DNA of 8,236 nucleotides from JAAYEB01 sp035306725 (GTDB lineage: Bacteria; Fibrobacterota; Chitinivibrionia; Chitinivibrionales; Chitinispirillaceae): NCBI GenBank assembly GCA_035306725.1, contig DATGNN010000474.1, positions 1 to 8,236 on the forward strand, in the 5' to 3' direction. The position numbers were made by a program, and so were the translations under genes. Every line of letters begins with the position of its first letter. Within the stretch, counting starts at the first letter, position 1. Positions 1 to 6,287 of this stretch are shown piece after piece. The notes beneath the pieces are model-generated. The model did no database searches, was not told the DNA's origin, and saw only the letters and a program-made list of their open reading frames with translations.

Positions 1-2
1 TT

Positions 3-212
3 TACACTTTTAAGACTTATAAATCTAGAATTAGATCAGACGCGCTATCATACTTAGTTGGAGCAATTTTGCACCCTATTTTCGGCAAAAGTGCTCCGGA
101 CAGGTATTGTTTTTATGAATATCTTCATAAGAAACTGCTCGATAACCTGCGATTACGGGATACCTACACCAATGTCGAAAAAAACCAGGTAGATATGACC
201 GTCACAGTATAG
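3..212 (+). CDS. 3' end of an unidentified plus-strand gene (partial, cut by the window edge)
   Basis: An open frame of 69 codons runs in from the window edge and stops at TAG 210-212. It has no usable start inside the window. In AT-rich DNA a stop-free run of this length from an edge is unlikely by chance (about 1-2 % over three frames, my estimate). The translation looks protein-like, mixing a hydrophobic stretch (SYLVGAILHPIFG) with a charged helix-like stretch (EYLHKKLLDNLRLRDTYTNV), and it ends in DMTVTV. I do not recognise the family. The gene is convergent with the histidine kinase, whose stop lies 71 bases away. Third codon positions look slightly richer in G and C than in the hyd genes, which may hint at a different origin. 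It could still be a chance open frame. Confidence 0.5.
   Translation, partial: YTFKTYKSRIRSDALSYLVGAILHPIFGKSAPDRYCFYEYLHKKLLDNLRLRDTYTNVEKNQVDMTVTV
60..97. other. Imperfect 13-bp stem-loop inside the left-edge open frame
   Basis: Arms 60-72 (GGAGCAATTTTGC) and 85-97 (GCAAAAGTGCTCC) pair at 12 of 13 positions around a 12-base loop. No T-run follows on either strand, so it does not look like an intrinsic terminator. It lies within the putative coding frame 3-212. Its function is unknown. Confidence 0.5.
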
Positions 213-283
213 AACCCTTTTTGCTGTGAAAGCCGCAATATGTAACTCATCATCAATTGATCATCCGATTCAATTTAAAGTAT

Positions 284-2677
284 CTATTTTTTCTTCATGA
301 TCGGAATTTTTACCTCAGCAGTAACACCCGGAGCCGGTATGTTATTTCTTATGTCAATAGAACCGCCATGACTTTCTATAATCCTTTTAACAATTCCCAA
401 CCCAAGTCCGGTACCACCCTTTCTGGTTGTAAAAAATGGATCAAACAAATGGTCCAGATGCTCCGGTTTTATCCCGGTCCCACGATCTGTGATCTGAATA
501 ACAATCAGATCTCCTACCCGTTTTATACCAATTATTATTTCCTGATCAGAACTACTATGAGCACATCCATTTTCCAGAAGGTTGATAATAACCTGTTCAA
601 TTTTTGGGCGATCAGCGTATATTGTTACACTTTCAGATTCGCGACTACAATTAATTTTAATAACTCTATTACGATAACAGGATGATTGTTTCCAATAATT
701 AAGTGCTGTTGAAATTAACCAAACAATTGATGTTGGTAACAAGTTACCTTTTTCAATCGGTCTTCCCAGATCCAGCAGGTCACTCATCAGGTCAGTTAAT
801 CTTACTACCTGTTTTCTGATATGCTCTATAAAAATGCTATACTCTGGATCTCCGCCTAAATCTTTACTGAGGGCATCTGTAATGGCTAAAATACCATTAA
901 GAGGATTTCTTACCTCATGAGCAACACCAGATGTTAATTGACCGAGAATTTTCATTTCCTGTGATTGCGATAACTGACGTTCAATTAATCTTCTTTCCAG
1001 AACATGACCTGTAAATCTGGCGAATATTTCAATCAAATTGATTTCATACTCTTTAAAAACCCTGTTTTCATCATCACATAAACACACAGTACCTAATATT
1101 ATACCATTACTACTATAAACAGGTATTCCCAAATACGTCTTCGCATCAATAGAATACCTGGTGAATGGCGGATAAATTTGTTTTAAATTTCCATGTAATT
1201 GTTTAAACTTCTCGCCCCTGAATGCAATCCCGCAAGGATGATTTTCCAGGTCCACATCAACAAAACATTCACACCTGCCTTTACAATTCTGAGAAATCCA
1301 TACGAACATATTTTTTTCAATTACACCAACAGCAACAAAAGGAATTGCAAAAATAGAATTTATGCTTGAGATAACCTTATTGATAACGACCTCATGAGAA
1401 GCTGTAAAAACCGATATTATTGAATATATTGATTCAATAATTTCATTTCGCAACGCCACCTTATTTTCGGCATCAATTCTTTCTTTTGTTTCTTTTTTTA
1501 AAAGTTCGTAACTTCTGTTAAGTGCTTTGACCCATACTTCCCTCCTTTTTTCAGCTTCAGAATATGCCAATTGAATAGCGTTTTCTGCTCTTTTCCTGCT
1601 CACTATAATCTCAATTATTCTCGCTGAAGAAAGCAGGGATTTGCGTGCTGTTTCGATTAGAAAAGCTGGTCTGTGCTTATAATTATTTGCTGCGCTTTTT
1701 ACTAATTTATAATCACCACCATAATACAATGCGATTTTACGAATAATTTGCTCTTCCTGTGGTGGATTCCCATACCCGATACAAATAGATCCAGTTGTTT
1801 CTCCTCCGATTTTTACCGGAACACAAAAAATACCAATTCCTGCTTTGCACTTAACATCTGCGGGCACGCCTGTATTAATTACATTTTCACTGACTTTTTT
1901 CCAGTACAAAAAACAAGACATTTCATCTGATCTCATGGTTTCCTTACTATTTTCTAATCCCATTTTTTTTGATAAATCATTGAGATAACAACACCACACT
2001 GATCGAATTATTTTAAAGGAACAATGACCGTCTTGTTCAAACACACACACAAAAGAATCAAGAAGATCCAAAACTTCAGTAACAATTTCCATTAGCAACC
2101 CTATACCAGTGGCATTTACAATATATCCTGATTCATCATATTCAATTAAATCATCATGTTTTTTATCAAAAGTAAGATCCCCCTCTATCTGACATGTACT
2201 GCCATTTATCATCCATTCAATGTCTTCAAGATTTTTTTGTTCCTCTCTGCAATCAGTAATATCCAGATTTATTCCAACCCATCCTGCTAAAATTCCCTTA
2301 TTATCACATACAGGCTTTCCACGACTCAAAGTTTTTCTAACAGTACCAAACCTGTCTTTTAATCTATATTCAGCTTCCCATTCTTCTCCGGTTTTAATGC
2401 AATGAAACCATTTATTTATTACTGATGCTACATCTTCTTCAAGAATCCGTTTAGTCCATCCATAATTACAAGCCTCCTGCAACGTCATACCTAACAGGTT
2501 CAACAATGATGAACTCAAGTATCGCATATACCCATTTTTATCTGCATACCATAAATCATATGGAATCATATCTCCCAGAGATTTTATCCGCTCTTCTATT
2601 TGATTATCTTTTTGAGTTTCGCGGTATAATGTTTGTTCTATATCACTGATTTTTTTTGTTATCGTCATCTCATTCAT
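284..2677 (-). CDS. Hybrid sensor histidine kinase: PAS, PocR-like, coiled coil, GAF, HisKA, HATPase_c
   Basis: Predicted soluble sensor kinase of 797 aa, with no membrane segment or signal peptide seen. Domains, numbered from the ATG at 2677: a PAS/PAC domain at about 36-142; a PocR-like sensory domain at about 185-362 (KCKAGIGIFCVPVKIGGE, then GYGNPP and a YKHRPAF...SSARIIEIIVSRKRAE tail); a coiled coil at about 362-412; a GAF domain at about 412-560; HisKA with the phospho-accepting H587 (AHEVRNPLNGI); and HATPase_c with N box (NLLENG, N699), G1 (DRGTGI, D731), F box (FDPFFTT) and G2 (GGTGLGLG, about 755-762). All catalytic boxes are intact. There is no receiver domain and no response regulator in the window, so it is an orphan here. 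The start is uncertain. A TTG at 2701 extends the frame by 8 codons but has no Shine-Dalgarno. ATGs at 2677 and 2668 sit next to GAGGA, 2 and 11 bases upstream. The ligand is unknown. Sharing a strand with hydE does not show a functional link across 740 bases. Confidence 0.93.
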   Translation of the reverse strand: MNEMTITKKISDIEQTLYRETQKDNQIEERIKSLGDMIPYDLWYADKNGYMRYLSSSLLNLLGMTLQEACNYGWTKRILEEDVASVINKWFHCIKTGEEWEAEYRLKDRFGTVRKTLSRGKPVCDNKGILAGWVGINLDITDCREEQKNLEDIEWMINGSTCQIEGDLTFDKKHDDLIEYDESGYIVNATGIGLLMEIVTEVLDLLDSFVCVFEQDGHCSFKIIRSVWCCYLNDLSKKMGLENSKETMRSDEMSCFLYWKKVSENVINTGVPADVKCKAGIGIFCVPVKIGGETTGSICIGYGNPPQEEQIIRKIALYYGGDYKLVKSAANNYKHRPAFLIETARKSLLSSARIIEIIVSRKRAENAIQLAYSEAEKRREVWVKALNRSYELLKKETKERIDAENKVALRNEIIESIYSIISVFTASHEVVINKVISSINSIFAIPFVAVGVIEKNMFVWISQNCKGRCECFVDVDLENHPCGIAFRGEKFKQLHGNLKQIYPPFTRYSIDAKTYLGIPVYSSNGIILGTVCLCDDENRVFKEYEINLIEIFARFTGHVLERRLIERQLSQSQEMKILGQLTSGVAHEVRNPLNGILAITDALSKDLGGDPEYSIFIEHIRKQVVRLTDLMSDLLDLGRPIEKGNLLPTSIVWLISTALNYWKQSSCYRNRVIKINCSRESESVTIYADRPKIEQVIINLLENGCAHSSSDQEIIIGIKRVGDLIVIQITDRGTGIKPEHLDHLFDPFFTTRKGGTGLGLGIVKRIIESHGGSIDIRNNIPAPGVTAEVKIPIMKKK

Positions 2678-2725
2678 ATCCTCATTCAGCTTTGTGTTCA
2701 ACGTTATGGAGTACGATTTTTATGC

Positions 2726-2739
2726 TACAGTTCCCTGTA
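2726..2739. promoter_or_regulatory. Short palindrome just upstream of the kinase (possible operator)
   Basis: TACAG (2726-2730) and CTGTA (2735-2739) form a perfect 5-bp inverted repeat around TTCC, about 50 bases upstream of the preferred kinase ATG. A second inverted repeat, AGGTA/TACCT with a 5-base spacer, lies at 2798-2812. Their position suits a regulator-binding site, but arms this short are common by chance. Confidence 0.2.
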
Positions 2740-3140
2740 ATGCTTTTTCAGACAACTGCAGGAAAAATGTATTTTTAAAGAGATGCAATTTGAATACAGG
2801 TATTTTGTACCTTTACTTATCTTAGCTACCTGGAACTGATATTTACCTGATTTTTTTGAGAGAGAAAATGCTGATCAATGTGTTAAATACAGTGAAGGAT
2901 CTCGGTTTAGATTTTCAATAATTTTATGTTCTCTTTTCGGATATTCAATCCAAAAAAGAATAACAGCAATCAGATTTTTTTGAAACACTTAATTTACTGA
3001 GAAGTTTTAAATTATAAGCTGCTACTAAATAAAAGCTACACACTGTCAGCGTAAACTGATATTTTGCTTGTCACCCAAACATTTTTATATAAGACTGAAA
3101 TAATATAATTTTTAATGAGTTCAGTATGACACATTTATAT

Positions 3141-3168
3141 AACTTTTCTTTAAAAAGTTTTTAAACTT
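3141..3168. repeat. Two overlapping, mutually exclusive AT-rich hairpins
   Basis: AACTTTT (3141-3147) pairs with AAAAGTT (3153-3159). The overlapping AAGTTT (3155-3160) pairs with AAACTT (3163-3168). Only one of the two can form at a time. The stems are almost pure A/T and weak, so no function is claimed. Confidence 0.3.
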
Positions 3169-3184
3169 ATACATCAACCGTTTT

Positions 3185-3353
3185 TGTCCCAAACACATAA
3201 CCAGAACAACTACCCATTCTTATTCTACCAGGAATCCAGTGAATTACTGAAATCTGGGGCAGGTACCACTTTTTACACACTTGAAACCAGGAAACTTATC
3301 GTTTTCGCTACGAATCAGTTCCGGATACGATGTCTATAGATTTATTTGGGACA
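3185..3353. repeat. Possible degenerate element bounded by a 9-bp inverted repeat
   Basis: TGTCCCAAA (3185-3193) faces TTTGGGACA (3345-3353). Extending inward, 15 of the first 21 positions match. No transposase and no clear target-site duplication is seen. One perfect 9-bp inverted repeat is about what chance gives in a gap of this size, so this is only a candidate MITE-like relic. It encloses the bulged stem-loop at 3226-3265. Confidence 0.15.
3226..3265. other. Bulged stem-loop in the hydE-kinase gap
   Basis: TACC (3226-3229) and CCAG (3236-3239) pair with CTGG (3254-3257) and GGTA (3262-3265), with a 6-by-4-base internal loop between the two helices. A further CAGT/ACTG pairing can form inside the apical loop as an alternative. 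No T-run follows on either strand. It may be an RNA element or a decayed repeat. Confidence 0.25.
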
Positions 3354-3445
3354 TATTTGATAATATTACAGATTCGATAATTGTTTGTTGTACTTTGCCA
3401 ATCAAACAGTAACGCCCCCTGGTCAAATTAATTCATTTTAATAAT

Positions 3446-4528
3446 TCATGGCTGATCGTTACCCATTCTAACCCTGTCTCCCCAATTATTCAAAGATATT
3501 ATACGCCCTGTTGACAGAATCCGCTTTTTCAGACACAAACTACAATCATCACGACTTTCTTCAGTACATGGTTTTCCATCATAAAGCATATATTCTTTTC
3601 TCACTTCTTTTGGAGTCAATTGAGGCATTACTACATTTGCTCCAAATCTGAGCCCCAGCTCTCTGCCATCATGTTTCAATGCCTGTAATGCAGTTGTTGC
3701 TGCAATATTTATATCTTTCAGGACCAACCTTGTAACTGCGATCATTTTTAAGGATAATAACAGGTTATTATAACCAGAAGGTTCCTTTTCTCCCAATGGT
3801 GTATCTGAATGTGGAATATACGGTCCCATTCCTATCATATCCACACCTGTTTTTTTGAAAAAGAGGATATCATCTGCGAGACTTTCAATCGTCTGGCCGG
3901 GCATACCGATCATAACTCCTGTACCAACAAAATATCCAATTTCTTTCAGATATTTCAGGCAATCAATTCTTGATTGAATTTTCTGTGTTTGCGGATGGAA
4001 TCTTGAAAAGAGATCTTCAGACGATGTTTCAATCCTTAAAAGATATCTGTGGGCTCCAGCGGCGAAAAATCTTTTATATGTTTCGAAAGTATGTTCCCCG
4101 ACACACAATGTAATTCCTAACCCATCAGGAAGTTGCGCAGATACAGTTTTTTCTTTTATTACATATACCAACCTTTCCACTGTATCAACAAATTCCGAAT
4201 CATTTCGTTCTCCAGATTGTAATACAATTGATCCATAACCCTGTTTTGCACACCACAAGGCAGCATCTACTACCTGTTTTTCCGATAGCGAATACCGCTT
4301 GACCTTATTGTTGCTTTTCCTGATACCACAGTAGTAACAGTCATTTCTGCAAATGTTTGAAAACTCGATCAGCCCCCTGAAGTATACCTGATTACCTCTT
4401 TCTGATAGGAGGACATTTTCAGCGTTTTTTCTTAATTGCTCAATTTTTACAGGATTTTCCAGGGAAAGCAGTTTAACCAAATCATTTCTTGATAATGATT
4501 TACTTGTTATACAATCTTCACTATTCAT
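3446..4528 (-). CDS. hydE: [FeFe]-hydrogenase maturase HydE (radical SAM)
   Basis: HydE is a radical-SAM TIM-barrel enzyme that processes the Fe-CO-CN-cysteine synthon made by HydG during H-cluster assembly (family knowledge). The 360-residue length is normal. The SAM-cluster motif CRNDCYYC (CX3CX2C) places ligands at C60, C64 and C67, and a SGE segment follows at 105-107. Other family-like stretches are RYLLRIETSS, GTGVMIGMPGQT, GMGPYIPHSDTPL and RFGANVVMPQLTP. A second motif, C321-X7-C329-X2-C332, matches the optional auxiliary [FeS] site known in some HydE proteins. The ATG at 4528 overlaps the upstream 78-aa gene by 8 bases, and its GGAGGAG lies inside that gene's last codons, so translation is probably coupled. 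It is the last gene of the operon, and no terminator is evident downstream. BioB and ThiH are related alternatives, but the PHSDTPL segment, the second Cys motif and the operon favour HydE. Confidence 0.96.
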   Translation of the reverse strand: MNSEDCITSKSLSRNDLVKLLSLENPVKIEQLRKNAENVLLSERGNQVYFRGLIEFSNICRNDCYYCGIRKSNNKVKRYSLSEKQVVDAALWCAKQGYGSIVLQSGERNDSEFVDTVERLVYVIKEKTVSAQLPDGLGITLCVGEHTFETYKRFFAAGAHRYLLRIETSSEDLFSRFHPQTQKIQSRIDCLKYLKEIGYFVGTGVMIGMPGQTIESLADDILFFKKTGVDMIGMGPYIPHSDTPLGEKEPSGYNNLLLSLKMIAVTRLVLKDINIAATTALQALKHDGRELGLRFGANVVMPQLTPKEVRKEYMLYDGKPCTEESRDDCSLCLKKRILSTGRIISLNNWGDRVRMGNDQP

Positions 4529-4757
4529 TCTCCTCCAATTCGCTTAGATGATTTTTTAGCATTTCTTTCTGATTATCATCAAGCGTATCCCAATTGTATA
4601 CAATAAACCCTTTGCCCGAATCAATCTGTATCCTACCAGGTCTGCTCGGCATTATATTCGAAAAATCATTACTGATACATGTCCATCTTCGACCAGTAAT
4701 TCTGGCAGAAATGATTTTAATATTATATTCAATTTCTATCTGCTTTATTGATTTCAT
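4521..4757 (-). CDS. Unrecognised 78-aa protein coupled between hydG and hydE
   Basis: The product is a small, soluble, mixed-charge protein with no signal peptide, membrane segment or cysteine cluster (one Cys only). A basic, tryptophan-containing patch (ARITGRRWTC) and a central PSRPGRIQIDSGKGF lead into VYNW and a charged, probably helical C-terminus (DDNQKEMLKNHLSELEENE). I do not recognise the family. I compared it from memory with the TM1266-type ACT-like regulator found in some hyd clusters and saw no resemblance. The ATG at 4757 is preferred, 13 bases after the hydG stop with a weak ACAGG upstream. A GTG at 4793 would add 12 residues overlapping hydG and lacks a usable Shine-Dalgarno. 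Its placement and 8-base overlap with hydE support a real gene and suggest, as inference only, a maturation-related role. Confidence 0.8.
   Translation of the reverse strand: MKSIKQIEIEYNIKIISARITGRRWTCISNDFSNIMPSRPGRIQIDSGKGFIVYNWDTLDDNQKEMLKNHLSELEENE
4530..4536 (-). promoter_or_regulatory. Ribosome binding site of hydE inside the upstream gene
   Basis: GGAGGAG encodes the last residues (LEE) of the 78-aa protein and ends one base before the hydE ATG; counted from GGAGG the gap is 3 bases. This spacing is short. With the 8-base gene overlap, it suggests translation by re-initiation or coupling. Confidence 0.7.
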
Positions 4758-4770
4758 AATAAACCTGTTT

Positions 4771-6264
4771 CTAAAAATACAGATCCCGTTCACCTTTTAC
4801 AGTTTTTTGATACTGGCTAAAAAACGATTCAAACATTTTTGGCATATTTTCTTTTATTTCTTTGATTTCCGATTCTATAACCCGTTCTCCGACCTCTTTT
4901 GTTGCAGAACTTGCAAAATCATCAAGCCATTCCCTGAATGTAATAACGGCATTCAATTTACAGAATTTTCCTTCTGCACCACTTCTTAAGAGATCCATAA
5001 TACATTTTCCTGTTCGTCCACATCTGTAACCAGCTGTACAAAAAGATGTAATATAACCCATTTCTGCAAGTTCTCTGACAACTTCGTCAAGACTTCTTGT
5101 ATCGCCAAGAATAAATTGCTGGCGTTTTCCAACCTGATTTTTCTCATTCTGATCATTATATGCACCCAGGCCTATTTTACTTGATGCATCTGTCTGGGTT
5201 ACACCAAGAGGTATCAATTCTCTTCGCATTTTTGCATTCTCACGTGCAGTCAGGATCATACCTGTATATGGCACAGCAAGTCTTAGTACAGTTATTATTT
5301 TCCTCATATCTTCATCGTTAACCCGATAGCTGGTATTTTGTGTAAAGGGAGTATTTTCTGCAGGCTCCAGTCGTGGAAAAGAAATTGTATGCGGACCTAT
5401 TCCGAAACGTTTTTCAAGTTCGATTGTATGATATAATAACCCCATTACCTCAAATTTCCAATCATACAAACCAAATAAAGCCCCAATACCTACATCATCA
5501 ATACCTGCATCCAGTGCTCTATGCATGGCATATAGCCTCCATCGATAATTCCCTTTTATTGTATCTTTCGGATGAACCCTGCGATAAGTTTCACGATGAT
5601 ATGTTTCCTGAAAAATCTGATATGTACCTATACCAATTTCATGCAGTATTTTGAAATTTTCTATTGAAAGCGGTGCTCCATTTACATTTACACGTCTTAT
5701 TGCACCTTCTCCGTTTCGCGTTTTTACTTTTACACTATAAATAGTTTCCAGTGTTTTTGCCATATAATCTGTATCAGATTGTGGGTGTTCCCCATAAACG
5801 ACTATTAACCTTTTATGACCAATTTTCCCTGCGAGTATTTCAGCTTCTTCACGTACCTGTTCCAGAGTCAACACACCACGATGAATGACATTATTATCTG
5901 ACCGCAAACCACAATAGGCACATCTATTCACACATGTTGTAGACAAATACAGAGGTGCAAATGTAACAATGCGATTATCATATACTTTTCTTTTTATCTG
6001 TCCTGCAGCATCCTCCATCTCATCCCATAATTCCGGATCCTTAACATTCAACAAAGCTGCGGTTTCGTCCGGAGAAAGAGTTTGAATATCAAGCGACTTT
6101 GAAATAATATCCCGTATTTTGGATTTATCAACTCCTGCATTTGCGGATATCTTCTGTTCGATGTTTTCATCATTTATAAAGTCAAGCGATTCATCATCCT
6201 GATACTTTGTAATCTGATCTTCTTTGATTACATTATCTATCCAGTTTTTCAGATCTGTTTTCAT
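4771..6264 (-). CDS. hydG: [FeFe]-hydrogenase maturase HydG (radical SAM tyrosine lyase), variant auxiliary-cluster site
   Basis: HydG cleaves tyrosine to p-cresol, CO and CN- and builds an Fe(CO)2(CN)-cysteine synthon on a C-terminal auxiliary cluster (family knowledge). Length is 497 aa, slightly longer than usual. The SAM-cluster motif CVNRCAYC has ligands at C111, C115 and C118, preceded by the HydG-like APLYLS. Other strong family stretches are RRVNVNGAP, GIGTYQIFQETYH, GIDDVGIGALFGLY, GPHTISFPR and a terminal GERD. Two deviations are visible. YCGLR follows the SAM motif where I expect YCPYH. At the auxiliary site the expected CTAC reads CTAG, so the second ligand of CX2CX22C is Gly412. 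C409 and C435 keep their spacing, and extra cysteines occur at 415 and 421. The ATG at 6264 has AAAGGAG 9 bases upstream. The gene sits 23 bases after hydF. ThiH-like enzymes are the main alternative, but the operon and the C-terminal extension support HydG. Confidence 0.93.
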   Translation of the reverse strand: MKTDLKNWIDNVIKEDQITKYQDDESLDFINDENIEQKISANAGVDKSKIRDIISKSLDIQTLSPDETAALLNVKDPELWDEMEDAAGQIKRKVYDNRIVTFAPLYLSTTCVNRCAYCGLRSDNNVIHRGVLTLEQVREEAEILAGKIGHKRLIVVYGEHPQSDTDYMAKTLETIYSVKVKTRNGEGAIRRVNVNGAPLSIENFKILHEIGIGTYQIFQETYHRETYRRVHPKDTIKGNYRWRLYAMHRALDAGIDDVGIGALFGLYDWKFEVMGLLYHTIELEKRFGIGPHTISFPRLEPAENTPFTQNTSYRVNDEDMRKIITVLRLAVPYTGMILTARENAKMRRELIPLGVTQTDASSKIGLGAYNDQNEKNQVGKRQQFILGDTRSLDEVVRELAEMGYITSFCTAGYRCGRTGKCIMDLLRSGAEGKFCKLNAVITFREWLDDFASSATKEVGERVIESEIKEIKENMPKMFESFFSQYQKTVKGERDLYF

Positions 6265-6273
6265 GTTTTCTTA

Positions 6274-6280
6274 CTCCTTT
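6274..6280 (-). promoter_or_regulatory. Ribosome binding site of hydG
   Basis: AAAGGAG stands 9 bases before the hydG ATG (6264), inside the 23-base gap after hydF. It fixes the hydG start. Confidence 0.75.
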
Positions 6281-6287
6281 TATGATT

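Larger units (their letters stand above)
2702..3445. other. Long gene-free stretch between hydE and the kinase
   Basis: About 740 AT-rich bases carry no convincing open frame on either strand, no tRNA-like fold and no GC-rich hairpin plus T-run, so neither a terminator for hydE nor a clear promoter for the kinase can be named. It holds several weak inverted repeats, listed separately. The 11-mer GATTTTTTTGA occurs twice (2849-2859 and 2973-2983). The stretch most likely contains the kinase promoter, 5' leader and decayed sequence. An undetected small RNA cannot be excluded. Confidence 0.6.

Noticed and set aside
252..261. Perfect palindrome ATCAATTGAT between the convergent stops
   Set aside because: A 10-base A/T-rich palindrome is common by chance, and nothing else around it suggests a binding site.
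257..685. Open plus-strand frame of 142 codons
   Set aside because: It is antisense to the kinase ATPase domain, whose N, G1, F and G2 boxes are all intact on the minus strand. The plus-strand product shows no recognisable family.
3300..3445. Intrinsic terminator after hydE
   Set aside because: The bases after the hydE stop give only short A/T stems without a GC-rich hairpin followed by a T-run on the minus strand.
2702..3445. tRNA, CRISPR array or riboswitch in the gap
   Set aside because: There is no cloverleaf-like pairing, no regularly spaced repeats and no known riboswitch core visible.
4521..4757. TM1266-type iron-only hydrogenase system regulator
   Set aside because: The size and location are similar, but the sequence as I remember that family does not match, so I leave it unnamed.
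4521..4793. Longer form of the 78-aa gene starting at GTG 4793
   Set aside because: It would overlap hydG by 23 bases and has no usable Shine-Dalgarno, while the ATG at 4757 sits just after the hydG stop.
4594..4989. Open plus-strand frame of 131 codons
   Set aside because: It runs antisense across the end of hydG and the 78-aa gene. Its very Phe/Ile/Leu-rich product is what the complement of an AT-rich gene gives.
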